DNA of 64,000 nt, taken from positions 12,856,913 to 12,920,912 of the forward strand of contig CM040450.1 in the NCBI GenBank assembly GCA_022749755.1, in the 5' to 3' direction. Shown here one piece after another: positions 51,597-62,798 of the stretch (position 1 is the first letter of the stretch; each line of letters begins with the position of its first letter). The stretch comes from Azadirachta indica (lineage: Eukaryota; Streptophyta; Magnoliopsida; Sapindales; Meliaceae). The position numbers were made by a program, and so were the translations under genes. The notes beneath the pieces were generated by a model. It did not search any database. It was not told where the DNA came from and worked only from the letters and a program-made list of their open reading frames with translations.

Positions 51597-54159
51597 TTAT
51601 TCATTCACTTTTTCTTTGTCATTAATTTTTACACCACCATCATTGATCTTCCTTTCTTCACTAACCTTCCCTTCTTTATTAACTTTCTCTGCTTTGTTGG
51701 TTCCCCCTTCTTCATTACCTTTCCCTTGCTCATTCATTTTCCCTTCATTGACTTTCTCTGTACTAATTTTCTCTTCTTCACTAATTTTTAGTTCTCTAAT
51801 TCCTTCATCGATCTTCCTTTCTTCACTAGCTTTTCCTTCTTCGTTAACTTCCTCTGCTTCATCAGTTCTCCCTTGCTCACTCATTTTCCCTTCTTCATTA
51901 TTAATTTTCTCTTCTTCAATTTTTACTTCACTAACTTTCCATGCTTCATTAGTTTTCCCTTCTGTAATAGTTTCCCCATGGTCATTCATTTTCCCCACAT
52001 TAAATTTTTCTTCTTCATTAGCTTTTCCCTCTTGACCAACTTTTCCTGCTTCATTAGTTTTCCCTCCATTCATTTTCGATTCTTCACTAACTTTCCCTCC
52101 ATTACTTTTTGCTTCCTCATTAACTTTCCCTTCTCCATCAACTTGTCCTTCTGCATTAATTTTTCCTTGATAATTACATTTACTTTCCCCATGAACCTCT
52201 CCTTTTTCGTCAACTTTCCCTCCTTCGTTCACTTTTCCTCCATCAGTTTTCCTGTTTCCATTGCTTACTACTTCTTCATTGATTTTCCTTTCTTCATTAC
52301 TTTTTACTTCTTCACTAACTTTTCCTTCTTGATTGATTTTCCTTTCTGCAGCAAGTTTTTCATCTTCACCATCCTCATTGACGGTACTATCTTCAATTGG
52401 CCCAAGCTTTGCCTCAAGATCCCTAATTGCACAAGTTAGAGATCTCACATCGGAAGCTTCTGCCAACTTATCAAAAGATGACTGCCGCAAAAGATGAAAA
52501 GTTTCCCTCTTAACAAGATATTGTAAAGCAAATGATATATCAGAAGTCCAAAAATAGGATCAAGACAACAAAACAGTATGTGGAAATTGGTGATAATCCA
52601 TGTCATAAATGATTTTAAGTAGTAGCAAACAACTAAACCGGTTAGCTTACAAAATCACCAAGATTTAACAAAAGCCAAAGCAATTTCTGGAAGGAATAAA
52701 AAAAAAAAAATAATCATGACATCAACAAAGATATAAAATTGAAGAAAGCGACTAATTTGCAAACTAAATCACATCACCCAGATTATAACAATCAATATGT
52801 CAAAGGTTCATGCTATTTCTGTTTATGGCTTCCTATCATATGCTATCAGCTTTTCATCATAGTTTTGCCAGTTTTCTATTGTCTCTATTATTTTATTACA
52901 AATCACATATATGAGAGAATACATTTTGTAATCTTGTTTTCTAAAAGCTTGTCTAATAACATGTCTCTTTTATCAGGAATTGAATCTTCTAGGAGGAAAA
53001 TATAAGTTTCAGGTTGGCTAATAACAGAAGTTCTCTGGTGGAGTCCTTTTTTATAATAATAAAAGCAAAACACAGGAACCTGTGTAAAGAAACAGTTATT
53101 CCAGAATTCTAAGAACCAGCAAGCGTGCCTCTTTTTTTACAGATTACTTTCCTTTCCGTACATAATTACAACAGCTACATTGTTCAGAAGTCAAGAAAAC
53201 AAAAAAAAAAAATGTATGCACATCATGTCTTGACTTACCTCTTCAAGTTGCTTTACCCGCCTTTTAAGATCCTTGGTAGATCTGTCCCTGTGAATCTTTT
53301 GAAGAATATATAGCAAATGAGAATGTAGATCATCCTGATGGTGTTGTTGCACCGAACATTGAGGTATGGTGGATCGACAACCCACTGCATAGAAAGGGCA
53401 GTTTGCAAGCTTCATCGGACAAACAGTTATGCAGTGCCTGTCCATCTCTCGTCTCATGAGGCTATCTGGACACTTTTGTTCACATGGAATTATTTTAAAA
53501 GGGCAAACAGAATCATGCTTTTCCAAATGGCTAGCAGAAAATTTGGCATTACAGCCCTCGTTTTCACAGATCATAGACCTAAAGCCACAATTGGTAACAT
53601 GCTCATTTAGCTCTTTTCCACAGTTGAATTTCATATCGCAGTGAAATCCATTCTTGAAGTCAACATTCTTCAGTATAATTTGTGCGACTGCTTCCCTCCT
53701 GTCGATTGACCAAAACCCACTTATTTCCATCTCTTGTACAAAATCATCTATCTTGTCTTCTCTCTTGTCACTCAATAGCCATCCTGAAACCCGACTAAAA
53801 AAATTTCTCTTTGTACTAGCAAAGTCATCAACAAAATCAGAAATGATATCATAGGGATGATCTGATACTTCTGCCTCGGGATCTTCTAGGATAACAGATT
53901 CAGCAACAAAAGTTTCACTTCTCTTGGTGAGATACTCAATCATTTCAGTTCTAATATCAACAGCCACTGCACCAGGGGTCCTGAAGATACCACCCGTTGT
54001 GTTGTCAACACAAGCGGAAGCTAATCCTGGGAGGAACACTTGAGCTATCTTGTGAACTATTTCAGTGTCAAAAAGATTGCAATGATGTGAAAGACCTCCA
54101 TCTTTCTTATCTTCAATCTTCTCTGGCACAACTTCCACATCAGCAGAAGGAACTTCCAT
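51597..54159 (-). CDS. TRAF-type zinc-finger protein with a long charged repeat tail
   Basis: Coding exons 54159-53239 and 52481-51597; 1806 nt, 601 aa. Residues 1-170 are a plant-conserved N-terminal region (VHKIAQVFLPGLASACVDNT). Residues 174-272 hold four TRAF-type zinc-finger units with Cys/His at C174, C180, C191, C198, C203, H215, C219, C226, C230, H242, C247, C254, C261 and C268. A predicted helical segment (about 275-345) crosses the exon junction and may be a coiled coil. From about residue 355 to the end the protein is a degenerate repeat of K-[IVM]-N-E-E-G-K type units. The start is the ATG at 54159, 12 nt after a 5' UTR splice acceptor. Such proteins may act as adaptors or ubiquitin-pathway factors, but no RING or MATH domain is seen, so function is unassigned. 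The second exon assumes splicing at GCGGCAG|TCATC, which restores frame. Confidence 0.8.
51600..52385 (-). repeat. Degenerate coding repeat in the TRAF-type gene tail
   Basis: On the minus strand, AA(A/G)-(G/A)TT-AAT-GAA-GAA-GG(A/G)-AAA units of about 18-33 nt recur about 30 times with much drift. Encodes the Lys/Glu/Asn/Gly-rich tail. The complementary strand shows long TTCCCTTCTTCATTAAC-style text and spurious open frames. Confidence 0.85.
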
Positions 54160-54171
54160 GCTTGCAGTTAC

Positions 54172-54943
54172 CTGAAAAACAAATTTCAGCTTCAATATAA
54201 GCTACTTCACGAGTTGATGCCACCACTTCTCATCAACAATGAGGAAACATAACAGACAAAATTTTCTGCTACATGAAGACTAAAAATAAAATTCTTAAAA
54301 TTCCAAAACCACGTGATTTTCCAATTTCCAGTAATCCAACTAAATTGTAACCGACAAATCATCGCTATATGATCTGCATAACCTATTCCTCAGAGGTACT
54401 AAATGCCATTTCAAAATGTGGCATAAATACAGTTCTGAAGTCAAGACTGTCTGATGTGCCGGTTGCCTTTAACCATTACAATTGATTCCGAAACTCATGA
54501 TATTTTTCTTAATGATGAACTATCTATGCAAACTTGGAAAATGAATTATCACACAAACGAAAGCAAAAAAATAAATAAATAAATAAAAGTTTCAATAACG
54601 CAAATTGGATTCTGTCTACACAGTAATGATCAACAAATAAAAAGAAAAAAAATGATTATTCTCGTCGGATTAACTTAAATTATTTCACAAATTTATAAAC
54701 CATTCCTGAATTTTCTCAGCACGGATTAACATCCGAACAGACCAAACTTTAAACAAAATCAATATATGTATCATAATTTCAATTCCAATCAACAGCATTG
54801 CATTGAGGAACATAATCAAGACACCAAATTCACCATTTCAAGAAATTATCAGCTTCGTTTATCAAAATGCCCATTCACAGACATGAATTTATTACATTAC
54901 ATTCAAATATCCGTAATTTAATGCAGCGGAGCTTGAGAATTAC
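54172..54943 (-). other. Probable 5' UTR intron of the TRAF-type gene
   Basis: On the minus strand a donor CCAAG|GTAATTC (exon end 54944) and an acceptor TTTTTCAG|GTAACTGC (exon from 54171) bracket about 770 nt without coding features. Predicted from splice signals only. Confidence 0.55.
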
Positions 54944-57045
54944 CTTGGATTTACGTTTCCAAAAATAACAATTTGGATATTCTTATGAAGATCGCCTCAC
55001 AGAACCTGACAGAAATCAAAATTCAAAATTGAAACCGAGAAATGGGATAATGAGAGAGAGAATGTAATTTAGGGTGGACCAACTGAAAAAGAAAAATACT
55101 ATAAACCATTTGAGAATTCCAATTTAAAAAGAACATTAGAAAATATTACCATTTTTGTCTGTAAATTTGGCGTTAATTTTCACGCCTTTCTCTGCACCTG
55201 GCTTTGTCTGTGGCCCTCTTTTGCTTTTCACCCAACTGTTTCAACGGTCTTCTCTCGTTGACCAAATTACCCCTTTTTCCTAATATACCCCACAACTTGT
55301 AAAAGGCATGCAGAATAACATCCGGCTCTCTGCATTTTAATGTTTCTCAAATAAGGATACAATTTATCCATTTAATGATTTCAAAGTAGTTCCTTTTCCT
55401 GCTTAATAAACAATTAAATGACCATTAACAGCGACGAATTTACGATATATTACCCTAGAGATTTTAATGGAGGAGTGGTCAGGTTGGGGTCAGGTCAGGG
55501 ACCTATTTGATACTAGTAGGAAAAATGTCTCTTCTTGAGAAAAACGTTAAGATGGGATCTGAATGTTATTATTCATAAATTTTATTGCTTGAAAAATGGA
55601 AGGGCAAATTAGGATAAGAAAGTTGATTCGGAAAAGAATGCCCGATCTTATGATGTTTGACCTTTTTGATATCTTCCTCTTATTTTAATAATAGCTCAAA
55701 TTCTTTTATATTAGTTAATAAAGTTAAATATAATAATGCATCAGTTTCTAAAATTTAGTTTATTAACTTAAATAATTTTAATATTTTTTAAAACTACTAA
55801 TAAAAATTTTAATTTATTAAAAATTAACAATTATATCATTATATAATAATAATTAAAAAATTATTTTTAACTCTTAATTGAAGGTAAATATTAAAATAAT
55901 AATATATTATATTTTATAATACATTAATAATTAATTTATAAATTATCTTTTAAAGATAAATTATCGTTTAAATATAAATTTATTTAAACTTTAACTTTCT
56001 TTTTAACATGATATTCATAAATAGAAAGATAAAATTTTATAATTTTAAAATAAATAAATTAATAATATTTTATTTATTTTAAAAGTTATAAAATTGATTT
56101 TTCAATTTTATTTAATATTTAGATAAATTTATCATGCACAAAAAAAAATTCAAAATTTAGATAAACTTTTATTTAAAATAATAATTTATAATATTTCATT
56201 TAATATTTAATACAAAAATATTATTTGTATTGACTAACATATATGAAAAACAATATGTTTTAAAAAAAAATATCAATTAATTACATATACAAATCTATGT
56301 ATATAAATTAATATGATAATGTTATATCATATTACTACATATTCTATATTTTTATAAAAATTTTTAATTTGAAGTATTTTTTTTAGTTTTGAAATCTATT
56401 CTTTTAATTTAAAATATTATTTTTTTAGTTATGATACTCATCATTGTTTCAAATTTTAAAAAAGAATTAATAACATGTGAGTTCTTAAAATTTGACACAT
56501 TAACTTGATTAATATTAAATTTTTAATATATTATAAAATAAATAAGTTTATATTTTAATTATAACATATTAACAAATATTTAGCTATCAATGCATTATAA
56601 AATAAAAATAACAATTATATCCTTATTTAATGGTAATTAGCTAAAAAATTTAATAATGGTTAGCCAAAAAAATAAATAAAATATTAAATATATGACTTAT
56701 TTTATTTATTTCTAATAGTAATGTAATATTGAATCGTTAATATACTGTAAAATATTAGAATTATATTATAGTACAATAGTTATGACTATATATAATTATA
56801 AGTATTGTATATAATATATTTTATTTATAAATTAATATTTATTTATAAATTTTAAATTGTATTATTAAAGGAAATTCAAAGTTTAAAAAAATTTATATTC
56901 AAAGATAATGTGTATATTAATTATTAATGTATTATAAAATAAAACATATTGTTATTTTAATATTTATTATTATTAATTAAGAGTTAAAATAATTTTTTTT
57001 AAAAAAAATAAAAATATTAGGTGAAACAACATAGAAAATCGAGCA
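54944..57045. other. Intergenic region upstream of the TRAF-type gene
   Basis: 54944-55300 probably holds the leader exon and promoter of the minus-strand gene. From 55690 on the sequence is extremely AT-rich and holds no recognised gene or complete transposon. Confidence 0.55.
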
Positions 57046-57620
57046 TTCTCCATAGATTTTTTAAAATAGAGTTTTTATCCGTAAAACTTTTATAAGTAGA
57101 GCTTTTAACAAAAGTTTATTAATCGTTTGATTGTCACAAATAATTTTTGAGAAAATTTTAGTAATTATTTTAATAGATAAATTTTTAATGTTTTATTTTA
57201 AAGAAATAACGTTGAATTTTTAAAATAAAGTAAGAGTATTTTATACAATTTTACCTTTTAAAAAAGCTGGAGAAGCTCTACTGTCAAAAGCTCAAATTTT
57301 GGGCTTCTTCCAATAGAGGAAAAATAGCTTTTTTAATTCTAAAATTTGGGCTTTTGACAATAGAGTTTCTCTAGCTTTTTTAAAAGGTAAAATTGTTTAA
57401 AATACCCTTAATTTATTTTAAAAATTTTACATTATTTCTTTAAAATAAAATATTAAAAATTTGTCTATTAAAGTAATTACTCAAATTTTCTCAAAAGTCA
57501 TTTATGACAACCAAACGATTAGTAAATTTTTGTTAAAAACTCTACTCATAAAAGTTTTACGGGTAAAAGTTCTACTTTAAAAAGTTTTATTTGAAAAGTT
57601 ATACCAAACGGACCTTAGTC
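57046..57620. mobile_element. Foldback MITE with arms of about 250 bp
   Basis: The left arm (57050-57305) and right arm (57325-57615) are inverted copies, for example ATCCGTAAAACTTTTATAAG on the left against the reverse complement CCCGTAAAACTTTTATGAG on the right, and AAAAGCTGGAGAAGCTCTA against AAAAGCTAGAGAAACTCTA. The right terminus reads ACCAAACGGACC (reverse GGTCCGTTTGGT), a frequent MITE end; the left terminus is shorter or diverged. No open frame. A related arm lies at 33990-34110. Confidence 0.85.
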
Positions 57621-58296
57621 TCACTTCCGATAAGTTTAGCTTTTGACTTATAAGATGGGAGCCGTAATTGGTGGCCTGGATGATATTATACAAAGTTATC
57701 TGTCGTCCGAATAGATTATGATCAACGGCCAGGATGCAACTACAATTTTTTCATTTTAATTTATATCGAAGTAGTAATTTTTTTCTTTTGTAATGGTACC
57801 TAAATAATCCCGTAATATATATTAGAATGATCAAGTTACCTTATAATGTTAAATTATCATCATGATAATATAAATTTACCAACTGAACATTAAATGTAAA
57901 AGGTATTTGTTATTTTAATAGGATTAGGATTCATTTAATATGCATAGAAAAACTGTGTTCTCAGTTGAAAAATCATAAAATCAATAAGAGTCAAAGACCT
58001 GTTCTTGTTCAATATGCGTGAAAAACTTTATGTAATATTATAAAATATTATGGACCTGGATGTTATTATCTCATCTACTTTTATTCCTTCCTGTTTTTCA
58101 CGGCCAAAGTCTTGGTTACTTTCTTTCCGTTTCTAGAGTTTCCTCGGCAAACAATCAGAACATTTGTAAGAGCAAAATCTTCAAAAACTACAAATTATCA
58201 ATTCTTTTGCTCTATTTTTTTTCTCCGTTTTGGGAATTACTTGTTCCTTTGAACTAATTTAGTTTTTCAGGTTTTCGTTGGAAGAGACTGATAATA
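57621..58296 (+). promoter_or_regulatory. Promoter and 5' UTR region of MED7
   Basis: Upstream flank of the MED7 ATG. A splice acceptor GTTTTTCAG at 58270 and a weak possible donor CATTT|GTAAGA at 58166 suggest a short leader intron. No individual regulatory motif is claimed. Confidence 0.4.
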
Positions 58297-61089
58297 ATGG
58301 CGACAGCTACATATCCACCGCCGCCTCCCTATTACAGACTCTACAAAGATTACCTGCAAAATCCTAGTTCCCCTCCGGAGCCTCCTCCACCAATAAAAGG
58401 AACCTACATTTGCTTCGGCGGCAACTACACTGTAACATTTCCTTTTTATTTAATAAATGCACAAATTTGGAAAGCAAAATTTTCTTTCGGGTCTAAGATT
58501 TTTGGTAATTTTATGTATTTATTGGTTTTTTCTTTTTGGTTATTTGTAGACTGATGATGTGCTGCCGAGCTTGGAAGAGCAAGGAGTTCGTCAGCTTTAT
58601 CCGAAGGGACCAAATGTTGGTATGTTTATTTTCCTTTTGTTGGGAATATTTATGCTTTAATTTTATTCATGTTATGATTCTATAAACTTCTGAATCATGA
58701 AATTAGTTATGAATTCTAGTATTTTTCTCTTGTTTGACGTGGTTAGTTATTCAATTTTGAAACTTTTTGTAATTAACTAATTTTTATCAGATTTATTGGT
58801 AACACATATGAATTTGGTATCAGTCATCGTTAAAGAGGCTTATAAAGCTTTGAGAGAGAAACTCGTTGAGGGCTTTCCTCAGCAATGAGTATTTTATAGC
58901 GTATTATGCCTTTATGGATCTTTTGATGTCCATTGTCTTTTTTTTCTCTATTTGTTCTGATCATAATAGCCTAAGAAGTTGGGATATTTTATCACTTATC
59001 ATATTGCGGTCAGTCGATGATTTATAATTTCAGTAAGCCGCTCACCTGGCTCTTACATCACAACATAATGTGCTTGGATTGAAATCTGGGCCTTGGGTTC
59101 TTGTTTCATGTTCATGACTGGGGCACAATTCTTGGTTAGCATGGACTTTCACTATCTAAAGTAGGAACTGGTATTCATCCATTGATATCATGGCTATTAC
59201 CTGCCTTTTCAGTACTTGCTATCTTCAATAAGGCCTTTCTGTGAGGAGTTCAAATTTGTAAAACAAATGCTAATACCGTTAACCTGTTTATGAACAACTT
59301 ACTCTTTTAAGGTTGGGTGATGAGGATGACCTTCTATTGGCTGCTTGGATAGTTAATATAGCTGTTAATGGAAGGCTAGAAATGGATTTTTAGTAATATA
59401 AACAATATAGGAGAAGAATGCTAGGTATGGACTTCATAGGACTGAATGCTGTCCTGGTTATACTGCTTGGTTTACAGAGTTTTCTCCAAATGATGACTTT
59501 GAGAATTTGACTTTAGAAATGAGGACATCTACACTGAGACAGTATCCTGCTTGCTTTTATCATATATGGAGTAGCACGGTCCTGAGCTTAGAAAATGATG
59601 TGCTTTTTTAGTGGAATGGATTGTTCATAAGTTTGTGTACATGCGTATTATTTGCCTCGAAATGATTTTGACATATTATTTGCCTCCAAAATGATTTTGA
59701 AGAAAGAATGTTCCTAATGCTGCCTTTTGTAGACTTCAAGAAAGAATTGAGGTCACTCAACAGAGAATTGCAGCTGCACATACTGGAACTTGCTGATGTC
59801 CTTGTTGAGAGACCATCTCAATATGCCAGGAGAGTGGAAGACATCTCTCTTATATTCAAGAACTTGCATCATCTTCTCAATTCATTACGCCCACATCAGG
59901 TAGAATATTGTTATCTGAATGTGATCTTTTTCTTGGTTTATGTTTGAGAAACAAGTCCATTATGTTGTGTCTTTTGTCCTCCAGGCTAGAGCAACATTAA
60001 TACATATTCTAGAACTTCAGATACAGCATCGTAAACAAGCTGTGGAGGATATTAAGAGGTATGATTTTCTGAAAACTTGCAGAAATAATTAGAAGCTTCT
60101 GGAAAATGGACTTGTATGAGTATTGAAATGAATGTGATTCATTAAATGGTTATAAAACATCTGATGTTCTGGTTCAGTGAGCAATTTCAGTAGGTCTCTG
60201 AAATTGTTAAATGAAAAGCCTAGTTGTATATTTTTTCTAGGTCATTGAGTTTTAAGCCACACCTTAAGTGGCTGCACTTGCATTCCTCATTAAGCCCTCA
60301 GCTTGAGATGCTGTTGTGCTGTCGAAGAGCAATGGCTTTACAGCAGTTTCTTATTCCCAGCATCATATTCTTGTAGGGCATCTTTGGTACAACTTAAGGG
60401 CATTTTTTGGTGATGATTCTTGAAAACTTTCCCTATTCCTCCCGTCAATGAAACATAATAAAATTGGTGCACAGTCAGATAAAAATTTCTTATGCTGGAT
60501 CAGTCTGGTTATAGGTAGTAGCAGCTTCATTCTTTCACTTGAGAAGGAGCTGTGTGATGAATATGCTAAAATTCCAGCCCAACAAATCAAGTAAAAACTA
60601 AAGCATTGAGGTCTAGGTGCCATCTTGGAACTTTAGTTCTCCTTTGGAGTAAATTGGTCCATTCTTCTTGTTCTTATTCTCAAATTAGGTCTGACTAAGA
60701 TGTTGATGTCGTTCATTCATCACTTGTTACACATAATAAAAGTGTGGCACAGAATGCCATGATTATATGTATGTATTCCTTCTTTATTTTACTGTCATGC
60801 TGATGGAGTTTTCTTGTATCTGTGATTGTATTTTAACATAGAAAATTATAAGATTATGAAGCTGTAATATCATAAATTAGAACTGATTTCATGTAGACAT
60901 TGTAATAGCCAATAATGTTAAGTACCTGAAACATTCTTCAAGTTAGATTATCTGGGAGTATCTATATTTAACAAACTTAATTTGGTCCGATAAGTCTCAT
61001 TTTTCTGATGTTTCCTTTGCTTGTCCAGGCGGAGAGAAGAAGCGCAGCGACTTCTCAAGGAATCCCTTGGAACCTTAGATGGACAGTAG
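58297..61089 (+). CDS. MED7: Mediator of RNA polymerase II transcription subunit 7
   Basis: MED7 is a middle-module Mediator subunit that pairs with MED21 and links activators to RNA polymerase II in the nucleus. Coding exons 58297-58431, 58550-58619, 59733-59899, 59985-60058 and 61029-61089; 507 nt, 168 aa, the usual plant length. The Pro-rich N-terminus (MATATYPPPPPYYRLYKDY) and GTYICFGGNYTTDDVLPSLE are characteristic, followed by helices with LNRELQLHILELADVLVERP and IFKNLHHLLNSLRPHQARAT and a basic C-terminal helix ending LGTLDGQ. All introns are GT-AG with consistent phase. Intron 2 (58620-59732) and intron 4 (60059-61028) are long and hold no recognised gene. Confidence 0.97.
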
Positions 61090-62798
61090 CACAAGAATTT
61101 TATATACAGTACTTGTGTTGAAGAAAAAAGCTGCATCCATGCTGATGTACTCTATTGGCAAGAAACTCTCCTTGCACCGGGAGATTCCAAAGAGAGATGG
61201 CAATTCTCGTTTACAATTTGAGAGGCTTCATGTATTGAAGGCAGCTCAGAGTGCCTTCAGATTGTGGAAGACTACATTTGATGTTTTAGGAATTATTCTT
61301 GAAGAATGTTAGCTATTTGTGGCCTTTGTTCTATAGTCTAACTATAATGACTAATCATGGATATGAATGTTGATTCTAGCATTTTTCTTTAATACTATTT
61401 ATGGATGCACTAGTGAAATCATCACGGATTTCTGACCATATTAATTTGTGTAGTTCTGATTTGAATGCTTACTGATAGAAATGAAATTTCTTTGACGTGT
61501 TATACTGAGAGATATACAAATCTTGATGTTATATGTATCTAAATGGAACCCTGATGCGTGTAGAAGTCAAATAATTGACGAAACCAACAATTTTTGTGCG
61601 TGAGATGGTTGTAAATTGTAATTGAGTAATTCTATCAATTAGTGTAACTTTTTATTTATTTATTTTTCAACCTGCTCTCTAAGTGTCATGTTATTTGTAC
61701 ATTAATATTCCCACATTTTGATTTTGAAATATGTCGATAGTTTTAGAAAATATCATATTTTCGAAAGAAAGTAGTCATCTTGTTCTGAAATTAGAAATAT
61801 GAAAGTCCCCACTAGAATTAGAGTAGTGATAATCAATACTATTGAAACGAGAAACTTTTTAAAACCTTTTTGAATGAACCTACTACTATTATTACTATAA
61901 TATTGAGACTATGCATGCATGATGGTGATGGAACTGCAACCCAATCTTATCATATATTACCCAAATTGTTAACAAGATGTCCCTAATTATAAACAACTGA
62001 AAAAAGCAAAGAAATAAAGGAAATTACGTAATAACATTCAGATCCCTGATTTTTTATGATTTCTTAAATAAAGAATAAGTTTTTCATTTATAATAAATGT
62101 CTCCATTTCCTACCAAAATGACCACAATTGACAATACACTTCATCTTAATGAGAAGCTAACTAGCTATGTGCTCTAAATTTGTGATATGGTTAAATTGTA
62201 TATGATAAGACAATCAATTACGATCAAGATGACAAAGCTACCTCCACACTCAGTACTCATGTATGTGAAAGTCCTATTCTGTGTTTGTAAGTATGTTTTT
62301 TTCCAATTTTGTGAATAAAAAATGATTTTTAATGAGTTCATCTTATTATTAATTATAATAAACTCAATTTTATATTATTCTAGTTTTTGTTATGCGGTAA
62401 TAGGTTATGAGATAAGATTTTGGCACATGTCTAATTGTACAAAACTAATAGTAGGAGACAAAAATTGAATATGGTAACTTGTGAGAGGAAGTTGGTTAGT
62501 TTAATACAGTTAGTTACCAGTTGGTAGTTACGGACCTTTTTGTTACAAATGGACAAGGTATATCCTATTTTAAGAAAACATAAAAGATTAGGGATTCAAA
62601 CGTTTTTACCAAAAAATTAGTAACTCGTTCTCGATGATACAGAGTTCCACTTCTCGGACGCATCGTTCTCTCAACTTCACCTACGATGTTCGTTTGGTTC
62701 GCCATGGAACCACTGCCCTAGCAAACTTCCATTTTCCTGCACGAAAACCAAACTAACAACCCTAGCTTCATCAGGAAGGCAAATATATATCAATACTG
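61090..62798. other. MED7 3' UTR and promoter of the CPSF-A-like gene
   Basis: Starts with the MED7 3' UTR. A 77-codon open frame at 61079-61312 overlaps its end and has no known similarity. The remainder is AT-rich; the last 170 nt before 62799 are more balanced and probably form the 5' UTR of the next gene. No transposon recognised. Confidence 0.5.

Noticed and set aside
51547..52439. Long plus-strand open frames rich in Phe, Ser and Leu opposite the TRAF-type gene
   Set aside because: Shadow of the purine-rich coding repeat on the minus strand; no similarity and no splice or start context.
61079..61312. 77-codon open frame downstream of MED7
   Set aside because: It begins inside the last MED7 codons in another frame and lies in the 3' UTR; no similarity recognised.
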